From an uncultured Flavobacteriales bacterium (GTDB taxonomy: Bacteria > Bacteroidota > Bacteroidia > Flavobacteriales > Crocinitomicaceae): a stretch of DNA of 10,450 nucleotides. Position numbers and translations under genes: made by a program. A model generated the notes under the pieces. That model made no database searches. It had not been told where the DNA came from and was given only the letters and a program-made list of their open reading frames with translations. The first letter of the stretch is position 1; every line of letters starts with the position of its first letter. Positions 1 to 5,973 of this stretch are shown here, piece by piece. The stretch lies in contig CAMLET010000068.1 of assembly GCA_946479125.1 (NCBI GenBank), positions 1-10,450 of the forward strand, written 5' to 3'.

Positions 1-21
1 ATCAATAAAGAGTACTTTCAT
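1..21 (-). CDS. N-terminus of a divergent gene (partial, 7 codons)
   Basis: Read on the - strand from 21 to the window edge, the sequence is an ATG followed by six sense codons, giving MKVLFID. The open frame runs off the left edge. This hydrophobic start looks like the first beta-strand of a Rossmann-type or response-regulator fold. I recall D-2-hydroxyacid (3-phosphoglycerate) dehydrogenases of Bacteroidota starting in a similar way, but seven residues cannot decide a function. If real, the gene is divergent from xseA, and the 151 bases between the two starts hold both promoters and a CACATAG repeat cluster. A weak -7-like element, TAAATTCG on the - strand (one mismatch to TAnnTTTG), lies about 20 bases upstream. 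Confidence 0.45.
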
Positions 22-57
22 AGAAAATGATATTCAACGAATTTAAGTATTAAACTA

Positions 58-97
58 AAACACATAGCCACATAGTTGTTTCACATAGAAAACATAA
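58..97. repeat. CACATAG repeat cluster in a divergent intergenic region
   Basis: Three exact copies of CACATAG lie at 61-67, 69-75 and 82-88, followed by a degenerate copy (aacataaa, 90-97). The cluster sits in the 22-172 gap between the divergent starts at 21 and 173. Short CACATAG-type iterations recur between genes in Bacteroidota genomes as I remember them. Their function is unknown. The rest of the gap is AT-rich, with no gene visible. Confidence 0.6.
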
Positions 98-172
98 ACA
101 AAATAGCTTTTGAATTGTACATTTTCAATTTTCAATTGTTGTGTTGATTTTGATTGTCGTAATTTTAAACTA

Positions 173-1636
173 ATGGAAACCCCACAGCATTTTACGTTAA
201 AGCAAGTCGCCGATTCTATTCAGAAAACGATTAGTGAACGTTACTCGCGCACCTACTGGGTGACGGCGGAAATGTATAAACTAAACGCAACGCGAAAAGG
301 GCATTGTTATCCGGAATTGGTACAGCGTGAGAACGACAACATTGTTGTTGAAATGCGCGCTACGCTTTGGAAAACCAATTACGATAGAATTCGTCAGCGC
401 TTTTTTGACGTGGTGAAAGAGCAACTGCAGGACGGAATGGAATTGCTGTTCCAGGTAAGAATTGTTTATCACCCCATTTACAACATTGGACTAGAGATCA
501 TTGACATTGATCCGAACTATGCTTTAGGGGCTTTACAACGAGAGCGCCAAATCACGATTGAACGATTACACAAAGAAGGATTGCTGAATAAAAATCAGAC
601 ACGTGAATTGCCACTTGTTCCAAAGCGTTTGGCCATTGTTTCTCAAGGCGACAGCAAAGGATATTCCGATTTTATCAGTTTACTGAACAGTTTACCGGAA
701 AAATTCCACTTCGACACTTTTTTGTTTGAAGCCACTTTACAGGGTGATGCAGCAATAAAATCTATTCAAACTGCACTTCAGAAAATCGAAAAAGTAAAAC
801 AACATTTTGATGCTGTAGTGATCATTCGAGGTGGTGGCGGAGAAATTGGGATGCACTGTTACAACAATTACGAACTTTCAAAAGCGGTTGCCGCCTTTCC
901 GCTTCCCGTTTTTACCGGAATTGGACATAGCACCAACCTGACTGTTTGTGAAATGGTGGCTTTTAGAAACGGAATTACACCTTCAGATACTGCTTATTTC
1001 TTCCTTGGAATCTATGAGGCTTTGTACAACGAAATTGAAAAGTCGCAAGCTTATCTTCCACAGCTCATCGAAAACGTGTTGTCTAATCACAAGAATGATT
1101 TTCGGGCAAATGTAAATCGATTCAGGGAAGTGACATCCGTTGCGCAAAAATCGGAGCGTCATTTGCTGGAACAACAAACCAAAGACTTCTCCATGCATAC
1201 ACGCAGATACTTGGATAAAACCGTTGCCGAAGTAAATGGAAAAAGACAAATGATAAAACCGTTGGTTGGTTCTTATCTGGAACAACGCAGAAACAAACAA
1301 TTGCGATTGAAAGACCAGATTTCATCAAAATCGACTGCACTTTTACAGGAGTATTCAACGACACTTTCAAAAGAACGTAATCAATTACGTTTTTCTATTG
1401 AACAGTTGCTTTCACGTCAGAATTCTAATCTTGAACGAAAAGAAAATTCAGTAAAATTGCTTGATCCGCAGAATGTGCTTAAACGTGGGTATGCCATTGT
1501 AAGCAACTCAAAAGGTGTTTTATCAGAGAAAAACAAAGCAATGGCAAAGGATGTTTTGAAGATTGTGACCGCTTCGCAGGAAATTAATGCAGAGGTGATG
1601 TCTCCCGCGAAGATCGCAAAGGGCGCGGAGAAATAA
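173..1636 (+). CDS. xseA: Exodeoxyribonuclease VII large subunit
   Basis: This is the catalytic subunit of exonuclease VII, which with XseB degrades single-stranded DNA from either end in the cytoplasm, in repair and recombination. I chose the ATG at 173 (487 aa) because METPQHFTLKQV begins the conserved OB-fold. The open frame reaches back to 110, but those 21 codons are AT-rich and Cys/Phe-rich and look untranslated. Residues 1-115 are the nucleic-acid-binding domain, with GHCYPEL at 43-49 where most bacteria have a GHxYF motif. Residues 145-275 are the catalytic core, with RGGGGE (219-224) and GIGH (249-252). Residues 285-425 form a long charged coiled coil. DPQNVLKRGYAIV (431-443) is the usual C-terminal motif. 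The core reads IGHSTN where many homologues have GHExD; I recall this as usual for flavobacterial XseA. The last codons (about 477-487) coincide with a dispersed repeat. xseB follows in the same direction. Confidence 0.95.
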   Translation: METPQHFTLKQVADSIQKTISERYSRTYWVTAEMYKLNATRKGHCYPELVQRENDNIVVEMRATLWKTNYDRIRQRFFDVVKEQLQDGMELLFQVRIVYHPIYNIGLEIIDIDPNYALGALQRERQITIERLHKEGLLNKNQTRELPLVPKRLAIVSQGDSKGYSDFISLLNSLPEKFHFDTFLFEATLQGDAAIKSIQTALQKIEKVKQHFDAVVIIRGGGGEIGMHCYNNYELSKAVAAFPLPVFTGIGHSTNLTVCEMVAFRNGITPSDTAYFFLGIYEALYNEIEKSQAYLPQLIENVLSNHKNDFRANVNRFREVTSVAQKSERHLLEQQTKDFSMHTRRYLDKTVAEVNGKRQMIKPLVGSYLEQRRNKQLRLKDQISSKSTALLQEYSTTLSKERNQLRFSIEQLLSRQNSNLERKENSVKLLDPQNVLKRGYAIVSNSKGVLSEKNKAMAKDVLKIVTASQEINAEVMSPAKIAKGAEK

Positions 1637-1731
1637 AATAATTACTCAGAAATATTGGCGCATTTGAAGATAAAATTGAATAACATCATTTTGATACCTT
1701 TGTCTTTGCGACCTTCGCGTACTACGCGGGA
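1603..1731. repeat. Inverted GC-rich dispersed repeat across the xseA end and the xseA-xseB gap
   Basis: The left arm cgcgaagatcgcaaag (1606-1621) lies inside the last codons of xseA. The right arm ctttgcgaccttcgcg (1704-1719) is its reverse complement at 15 of 16 positions. The outer heptamer tcccgcg (1603-1609) is also matched exactly, by cgcggga (1725-1731). The right arm carries about nine extra bases that repeat the tacgcg module, as if built from shared units. The arms are 82 bases apart and enclose the xseB promoter candidate. A transcript reading through could pair them. GC-rich blocks of this ctttgcgaccttcgcg type are dispersed in Bacteroidota genomes as I recall. Confidence 0.75.
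1676..1702 (+). promoter_or_regulatory. Bacteroidota-type promoter candidate for xseB
   Basis: TACCTTTG at 1695-1702 matches the Bacteroidota -7 consensus TAnnTTTG exactly. A TTG at 1676-1678 could serve as the -33 element; its 16-base spacing is slightly short. The GC-rich repeat begins right after the -7 box, so transcription would start within it. xseB could therefore be transcribed separately from xseA. Confidence 0.5.
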
Positions 1732-1753
1732 AAATAATCACTAAATTCGAAAG

Positions 1754-1954
1754 GTGAAAGATTCAAAATTGACATACGAAGAAGCTTACAAAGAGCTTGA
1801 AGCGATCATTTCTGATATTGAAGATGGTGAAATTGGTGTGGACGTGCTTTCTGAAAAAGTAAAACGCGCTGCAGAATTAATAGCATTCTGTAAACAAAAA
1901 CTTGCCACTACAGAAAGTGACGTTCAGAAGATCTTAGATGATTTAAAAGACTAA
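1754..1954 (+). CDS. xseB: Exodeoxyribonuclease VII small subunit
   Basis: This 66-aa protein is the small helical subunit that binds XseA in several copies and is needed for exonuclease VII activity. It shows the family pattern throughout: LTYEEAYKELEAIISDIEDGEI (residues 6-27), then a second helix with the AAELIAFCKQKL segment, then a short acidic C-terminus. Length is close to the usual 60-80 aa. The start is a GTG at 1754. An in-frame TAA at 1742-1744 limits the start to this codon or the TTG at 1769, and the GTG keeps the conserved first helix whole. It lies 117 bases after xseA, with a promoter candidate and the inverted repeat in between. A different dispersed repeat begins just after its stop codon. 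Confidence 0.93.
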   Translation: MKDSKLTYEEAYKELEAIISDIEDGEIGVDVLSEKVKRAAELIAFCKQKLATTESDVQKILDDLKD

Positions 1955-1955
1955 C

Positions 1956-1980
1956 ATCTCGACTCCGCTCGATGACCGGA
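1956..1980. repeat. Dispersed repeat of the TCGACTCCGCTCGATGACC type
   Basis: The stretch directly after the xseB stop reads atctcgactccgctcgatg followed by accgga, with TCGA occurring twice. I recall near-identical sequences (a tcgactccgctc core followed by a tgacc) scattered between genes in many Bacteroidota genomes. Its core ttcgactcc/tcgactcc recurs at 4387-4394 in this window. The remainder of the 1955-2121 gap holds the feo promoter candidate and a leader hairpin, and no gene. Confidence 0.6.
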
Positions 1981-2066
1981 GCTCAGTCATCTTACAAGAA
2001 TGTGATAATCGACGATTTCAGAATGAATACCGTTTTCGAGGTAGATTTTAAAACTGTTCTTTTACC

Positions 2067-2074
2067 TAAATTTG
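2067..2074 (+). promoter_or_regulatory. -7 promoter element for the feoAB operon
   Basis: TAAATTTG is an exact match to TAnnTTTG. A clear -33 TTG is missing; only a T-rich run (2046-2050) lies at about the right distance. Transcription would begin near 2080, giving a leader of about 40 bases before feoA. No Fur-box-like palindrome stands out here, so iron control cannot be read from the sequence. Confidence 0.45.
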
Positions 2075-2079
2075 CACCT

Positions 2080-2105
2080 CTCTGTCTTAGTCGGCAGAGC
2101 CGATT
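2080..2105 (+). repeat. Hairpin-forming repeat in the feoA leader
   Basis: Two alternative stems share bases. CTCTG (2080-2084) can pair with CAGAG (2095-2099). TCGGC (2091-2095) can pair with GCCGA (2099-2103) around a 3-base loop, extended to 2089-2105 by one G-U and one A-U pair. The sequence resembles the hairpin block at 4395-4415 (ctgtct...ggcagac), so it is probably a member of the same dispersed family rather than a dedicated riboswitch. Confidence 0.45.
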
Positions 2106-2121
2106 CCTTCACAATCGACAA

Positions 2122-2340
2122 ATGAAAAAACTCTCCGATTTAAAACCAGGTGATATTGCCCGAGTAATTGGAATTCAATCTTCGGAATTGAAACCCAAAT
2201 TGCTGGAAATGGGTTTGGTCGAAAATCAGGAAATCAAGGTTCTGTTTAAAGCACCATTCGGCGATCCAATTGCTGTTGAAGTTGGAGATTACGTGCTTTC
2301 CATGCGCAAAGACGAAGCCATTTTAGTTAATGTAGAATGA
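2122..2340 (+). CDS. feoA: Ferrous iron transport protein A
   Basis: FeoA is a small cytoplasmic SH3-like protein that supports Fe(II) uptake through FeoB. The 72-aa product MKKLSDLKPGDIARV... has the family layout: a KPGD turn, the KPKLLEMGLVENQEIKVL core, and APFGDPIAVEVGDYVLSMRKDEAILVNVE at the end. Length matches the usual 70-85 aa. I placed the start at the ATG at 2122. The frame stays open back to 1972, but those 50 codons run through a dispersed repeat, the -7 element and the leader hairpin, and they have no FeoA similarity. The stop overlaps the feoB start (ATGA at 2337-2340), a sign of translational coupling. No feoC is seen. Confidence 0.95.
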   Translation: MKKLSDLKPGDIARVIGIQSSELKPKLLEMGLVENQEIKVLFKAPFGDPIAVEVGDYVLSMRKDEAILVNVE

Positions 2341-4274
2341 GAAAAGTAGCACTCTTCGGGAATCCGAATACGGGTAAAAGCTCGTTGTTTAATCGATTAA
2401 CTGGTTTGAACCAGAAGGTTGGAAATTTTCCGGGTGTTACAATTGATAAATCTGTAGGAAAGCTTCATCACAATAACGTTGACATTGAGATCATTGATTT
2501 ACCGGGTACGTACTCTATTTATCCACGTTCCAAAGATGAGGAAGTAGTTTACAATATCCTTTCCGATAAAAATCACAAGGATTATCCTGAACTCGCCGTT
2601 GTTGTTCTAGATGCTACAAATCTGGAACGAAATCTTCTGCTTTGCTCTCAGGTTTACGAATTAGGAATTCCTACGGTTTTGGTTCTCAACATGACGGATG
2701 TTGCGCACAAAAAGAAATTGACCATTGACGATCAAAAACTGAATGCTTACTTCCCGAACGCAAAAATTGTGCGGTGTAATGCGCGGATCGGAACTGGAAT
2801 TCCTGACCTGAAAGACTTAATATCCACATACAGTCAACCCAATTTAGAAAGTGAAAAACCGCTAATTGCGATTAGTGATTTAGAAGCACAATCAGCAGAC
2901 GCTGAAACCAAATTCCGCAAAATTAAAACGATTTGTGCGGAGGTTATTCAAAAACAACCAGATGTTATCAACTTTAGCAGAAAGATAGATCGCTGGTTGG
3001 TTCACCCGGTTTTTGGATATTTATTCTTCTTTGCCTTACTGCTGATCATCTTCCAATCGGTATTTACCTTGGCTGCTTTTCCAATGGATTGGATTGATGC
3101 TGGTTTCTCTAACTTAACATCGTGGATGCACGAAGTAATGCCTGCAGGCTTGTTCACCGACTTACTTACAGACGGATTAATTGCAGGAATTGGCGGTGTT
3201 GTTATCTTCCTTCCACAAATCATTTTGCTCTTTTTCTTGCTCGGAATTTTGGAAGAAACGGGATACATGTCACGTGTGGTATTCATTATGGACAAATTGG
3301 TTCGCCCTTTTGGTTTAAATGGAAAAAGTGTTGTTCCGCTAATTTCGAGTGCTGCGTGTGCTATTCCCGGTATTATGGCAGCAAGAACAATTTCATCGTG
3401 GAAAGAACGAATTACAACCATCATGGTTTCGCCGTTGATGAGTTGCTCGGCTCGTATTCCTGTTTATACGCTGCTTATTGCTTTGATTATTCCCAACAAA
3501 ACCGTTGGCGGAATATTCAATCTTCAAGGCTTGGTGCTTTTTGGAATGTACGCCCTTGGATTAGCTGCAGCACTATTGGTAGCGTTCATTCTGAAGAAAA
3601 TGCTGAAGAGTAAAGAACTGAGCATTTTCTTGCTGGAATTACCCGATTACAAATCGCCACGCTGGGGAAATGTATTCCTTGACGTTTACAAAAAAGGAAA
3701 AACCTTTCTCTTCGACGCTGGGAAAATCATTGTTGCCATTTCTATCATTCTTTGGGCCCTGTCTACATTTGGTCCGGGAAACAGTTTAGAAAACGCTGAA
3801 AAAAACGCTTTAGAATTAACCAAAAACCAAAGTGAGGATCTTCAGCAAGAAGCCGTAGCATCAGCAAAACTGGAAGCAAGCTACATTGGAATGTTAGGTC
3901 ATGCCATTGAACCAGCAATAGAACCTTTGGGCTACGATTGGAAAATGGGAATTGCCCTCCTGACTTCATTTGCAGCACGCGAAGTCTTTGTTGGCTCGCT
4001 TTCTACGATTTATTCTGTTCATCAGGAAGACGATAATCAACAGCCATTGATTGAAAAGATGCGGGTTCAGGAATATCCGAATGGAAAATCAATTTTCACC
4101 TTTGCCAGCGGAATGTCGCTAATGGTTTTTTACGCTTTCGCAATGCAATGTATGGCAACTTTAGCGGTTGTGAAACGTGAAACAAAAAGCTGGAAATGGC
4201 CACTTATCCAACTAGGATATATGGGTGCAATGGCGTATCTTGGAGCATTGTTAACGTATCAGTTACTAAGTTAA
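2337..4274 (+). CDS. feoB: Ferrous iron transport protein B (GTPase-permease)
   Basis: FeoB is the inner-membrane Fe(II) transporter. The 645-aa product begins with a G domain: G1 GNPNTGKS (8-15), the GVT of G2 (33-35), G3 DLPG (54-57), G4 NMTD (118-121) and a G5-like CNARIGTGI (147-155). After a helical linker the membrane part starts near KIDRWLVHPVFGYLFFF (216-232). Both gate repeats are present: one around 325-352 with Cys341 in SAACAIPGIMAAR, and one around 364-377 with Cys370 in MSCSARIPVY. Further membrane helices follow to the end, interrupted by a charged loop near 495-520. It is shorter than the 773-aa E. coli protein but complete. It overlaps feoA by four bases and its stop abuts the next start, so the three feo genes are very likely one operon. 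Confidence 0.97.
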   Translation: MRKVALFGNPNTGKSSLFNRLTGLNQKVGNFPGVTIDKSVGKLHHNNVDIEIIDLPGTYSIYPRSKDEEVVYNILSDKNHKDYPELAVVVLDATNLERNLLLCSQVYELGIPTVLVLNMTDVAHKKKLTIDDQKLNAYFPNAKIVRCNARIGTGIPDLKDLISTYSQPNLESEKPLIAISDLEAQSADAETKFRKIKTICAEVIQKQPDVINFSRKIDRWLVHPVFGYLFFFALLLIIFQSVFTLAAFPMDWIDAGFSNLTSWMHEVMPAGLFTDLLTDGLIAGIGGVVIFLPQIILLFFLLGILEETGYMSRVVFIMDKLVRPFGLNGKSVVPLISSAACAIPGIMAARTISSWKERITTIMVSPLMSCSARIPVYTLLIALIIPNKTVGGIFNLQGLVLFGMYALGLAAALLVAFILKKMLKSKELSIFLLELPDYKSPRWGNVFLDVYKKGKTFLFDAGKIIVAISIILWALSTFGPGNSLENAEKNALELTKNQSEDLQQEAVASAKLEASYIGMLGHAIEPAIEPLGYDWKMGIALLTSFAAREVFVGSLSTIYSVHQEDDNQQPLIEKMRVQEYPNGKSIFTFASGMSLMVFYAFAMQCMATLAVVKRETKSWKWPLIQLGYMGAMAYLGALLTYQLLS

Positions 4275-4385
4275 ATGCAAACCGTTTTTGTCATAGTGCT
4301 AATTGTTGGAGCTGTTTCCTTTATGGGATACCGCTTTTATAGAACTTGGTTTTCGAAGAAAAATCAGGGGTGTGATAAGTGCTGA
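4275..4385 (+). CDS. FeoB-associated Cys-rich membrane protein (36 aa)
   Basis: A 36-codon frame starts with the ATG immediately after the feoB stop. It encodes an N-terminal membrane helix (about residues 3-18, VFVIVLIVGAVSFMGY), then a basic stretch (YRFYRTWFSKKNQ), and it ends in CDKC (33-36). This matches the FeoB-associated Cys-rich membrane protein family: a single helix with Cys close to the C-terminus, encoded next to feoB. The Cys pair may bind Fe(II) on one side of the membrane, but the role is not established. The stop codon lies at the edge of a dispersed repeat. Zero spacing to feoB argues for coupled translation. Confidence 0.85.
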   Translation: MQTVFVIVLIVGAVSFMGYRFYRTWFSKKNQGCDKC

Positions 4386-4426
4386 CTTCGACTCCCTGTC
4401 TGTCAGGCAGACAGGCGCTAACACTT
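4386..4426. repeat. Dispersed repeat with a perfect 8-bp hairpin after the feo operon
   Basis: CCTGTCTG (4395-4402) and CAGACAGG (4408-4415) form a perfect 8-bp stem around the loop tcagg. AAGTG (4377-4381) and CACTT (4422-4426) can add an outer stem. The 5' part, ttcgactcc (4387-4394 region), shares its core with the repeat after xseB. It could weaken or end transcription after the feo genes, but there is no T-run behind it, so it is not a standard intrinsic terminator. It lies within the 4386-4444 gap. Confidence 0.7.
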
Positions 4427-4444
4427 AAATCTAACAAACACAAT

Positions 4445-4924
4445 ATGATCTTTGGAAGGAAAAGAAAATTAATAAAGAACTGTACTTTATACATTTCAGA
4501 GAAGCATAATCATTTAATTGTAGTTCCAAGATTTGAGAATCAAGACGGTCTAAATATAGAACAAGCGAACACATTCAGTCATGACCTAACGATTTCAAAT
4601 CATGACTTGGGTCAGGAGATCGTTAATGCTTTGAATGCATATAAATATGAAAAGTTCACTGTTAAGGGAATGAAAAAGTCGGATTGGGCCGCTTTTAACG
4701 CATCAAAATGCAAATCAATACGTTCTTTCCAAAATGATTATTTTTATTTCAACATTTCGAATCAAAATGAAGGAAATATCATAATTAACATTGAAGCAAG
4801 ACCAAATCAAAACAGTCTTTTTTGGGTTAAATCTTCCATATCATTCTATGCTGAAAAAACGGAAATAGGTAGGCAAATACTTGAGACTTTTGAAATTTGT
4901 AAATCTGGAAACTTATTAAAGTGA
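4445..4924 (+). CDS. Hypothetical protein, AT-rich orphan
   Basis: I do not recognise this 159-aa protein with confidence. It has no signal peptide or membrane segment and starts with a basic stretch, MIFGRKRKLIKN. An alpha/beta pattern follows, with LGQEIVNALNAYK, a KKSDWAAFNASKCKSIRSF stretch, strand-like FYFNI and IIINIEA, and a final helix GRQILETFEIC. The length and the 'EIVNALN ... W..F ... KSI..F' layout loosely recall small immunity-type proteins such as the DUF1436/CdiI group; this is a weak impression only. I chose the ATG at 4445. The frame opens at 4379, but that part lies in the feo small-gene end and the hairpin repeat. Base composition is visibly richer in A+T than in feoB. Its stop overlaps the next gene's GTG. 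Confidence 0.65.
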   Translation: MIFGRKRKLIKNCTLYISEKHNHLIVVPRFENQDGLNIEQANTFSHDLTISNHDLGQEIVNALNAYKYEKFTVKGMKKSDWAAFNASKCKSIRSFQNDYFYFNISNQNEGNIIINIEARPNQNSLFWVKSSISFYAEKTEIGRQILETFEICKSGNLLK

Positions 4925-5451
4925 CAAGCTCTTTCTCAAACAAGAAATTCGTCAGCGAACTTGCCATTGCTCTTCCAACAAGCACGTTAGAACAGCGAAA
5001 GATCTGGATAACAACCATCGTTGAGAAAAATATTTCACTTTCCGAACTGGCTGATTTATTGAACTGTGAAAAGAAAATTTCCACACGTTTTTTGTGGTTA
5101 TTGAGCGAGCTGGGCATGTTGCATCCTGACAAATTGTTTGCCGAACTTCCTTTCTTATTGCGTTTTTGCGAAAATGTGAATCCGGTTTATCTTCAGTCGT
5201 TTGCCAACTATTGGCGATTTGCAGGTGTTCCGGAAGACGATGAAGCTAAAGCAATTGAACTACTGTTTCATTGGTTATTATCACCAGAGATAAATGTAAC
5301 CATTAAGTCGAGAGCTATTTTTGTGTTGTTTGAATTGACAAAGAAATATCCGGAACTTAAATCTGAATTGCGCCTTTGTTTGGAAGATCAGAAGGACAAC
5401 TACTCGAAAGATTTTCAGAAAAGGACGGAGAAGGTTTTGGGGAATTTGTAG
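4921..5451 (+). CDS. Hypothetical helical-repeat (HEAT/ARM-like) protein
   Basis: A 176-aa soluble, all-helical protein. It consists of short amphipathic helices in pairs: LAIALPTSTLEQRKIWITTIVE, then LSELADLLN, TRFLWLLSELGMLHPDKLFAELPFLLRFCENV, AKAIELLFHWLLSPEINVTIKSRAIFVLFELTKKYPELKSELRLCLED and a charged tail. The NVTIKSRAIFVLFELTKKYPEL segment is typical of HEAT/ARM-like repeats. I recall similar short proteins in Bacteroidota, sometimes misnamed adenylosuccinate lyase; nothing here resembles that enzyme's active-site motifs. The function is unknown and is likely protein binding. The GTG start overlaps the previous stop (GTGA at 4921-4924), which suggests translational coupling. Confidence 0.75.
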   Translation: MTSSFSNKKFVSELAIALPTSTLEQRKIWITTIVEKNISLSELADLLNCEKKISTRFLWLLSELGMLHPDKLFAELPFLLRFCENVNPVYLQSFANYWRFAGVPEDDEAKAIELLFHWLLSPEINVTIKSRAIFVLFELTKKYPELKSELRLCLEDQKDNYSKDFQKRTEKVLGNL

Positions 5452-5475
5452 ATTTAGAAAACCGAAACAGCACAC

Positions 5476-5865
5476 ATGAAATTACTAATCATCACCATCT
5501 TACTTGGTTCATTCTATTCTTGCGGAGGAACAAATGATACATTTAGCCAAAAGGAGAAACTAGATAAGTTTGGAACTCCGTTAAAAATTGAATACTACAA
5601 AAACATCAAAGGAAAATCTTTCCAATGGAAAAATACTCCAAGCTTCGTAATTACTGACAAAGCAGAAATTGCTTCTGCGATTGACGAGATAAAAAACGCT
5701 GATAATCCAGAACCATGGAAAGGTGGTGGTTGGGACAGAATAACACTTTATTACACTGACATCGTTTTGAATTTGTACACTGATAAAACGAAGATTGGAA
5801 GATCCGCCTCTGGGAGCTTTTATTATCTCAATGAAACGAATTTTATTACAAGAAGATTGAAGTAG
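5476..5865 (+). CDS. Small hypothetical lipoprotein
   Basis: This 129-aa protein begins with a type II signal peptide, MKLLIITILLGSFYSC, with the lipobox Cys at residue 16 followed by GGTND. No acidic run follows the Cys, so surface export by the Bacteroidota lipoprotein signal is not indicated. The mature part has predicted strands (PLKIEYYKNI, FVITDKAEIASAIDEI, WDRITLYYTDIVLNLYTDKTKIG, GSFYYL) and no family I can name. The segment from the DKAEI to the DRITLYY stretch looks like a compact alpha/beta domain of the kind seen in small immunity or periplasmic proteins, without specific support. It starts 24 bases after the preceding gene, with no promoter visible between them. Confidence 0.75.
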   Translation: MKLLIITILLGSFYSCGGTNDTFSQKEKLDKFGTPLKIEYYKNIKGKSFQWKNTPSFVITDKAEIASAIDEIKNADNPEPWKGGGWDRITLYYTDIVLNLYTDKTKIGRSASGSFYYLNETNFITRRLK

Positions 5866-5944
5866 GATGAGTCCCTGATTTTCAATTCTCCCACTTAATT
5901 TCATTTTTCTTAATCATATCTGTCACAAAGTTTTATATTCGAAA

Positions 5945-5952
5945 AACCTTTG
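5945..5952 (+). promoter_or_regulatory. Possible promoter for the beta-barrel gene
   Basis: AACCTTTG is one mismatch from TAnnTTTG and is followed by tgctctgcg. This resembles the xseB promoter region (acctttgt, then ctttgcg). TATATTCG at 5934-5941 is an alternative with one mismatch. No good -33 element is seen. If 5945-5952 is used, the leader would be about 15-20 bases. The 5866-5973 gap holds no gene or clear terminator. Confidence 0.3.
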
Positions 5953-5973
5953 TGCTCTGCGCATACATCGATC

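Noticed and set aside
110..172. Upstream extension of the xseA frame (21 codons)
   Set aside because: The residues are Cys/Phe-rich, unlike any XseA start, and the conserved domain begins at the ATG at 173.
1972..2121. 50-codon upstream extension of the feoA frame
   Set aside because: It crosses a dispersed repeat, the -7 element and the leader hairpin. FeoA similarity starts at the ATG at 2122, which gives a normal length.
2080..2121. Riboswitch in the feoA leader
   Set aside because: The leader is only about 40 bases, and its hairpin resembles a dispersed repeat elsewhere in the window. No known riboswitch core is visible.
3122..3613. 163-codon + frame inside feoB
   Set aside because: It is out of frame with a fully conserved feoB membrane domain and has no protein-like pattern of its own.
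4379..4444. Upstream extension of the orphan gene
   Set aside because: It overlaps the end of the FeoB-associated small gene and runs through the hairpin repeat.
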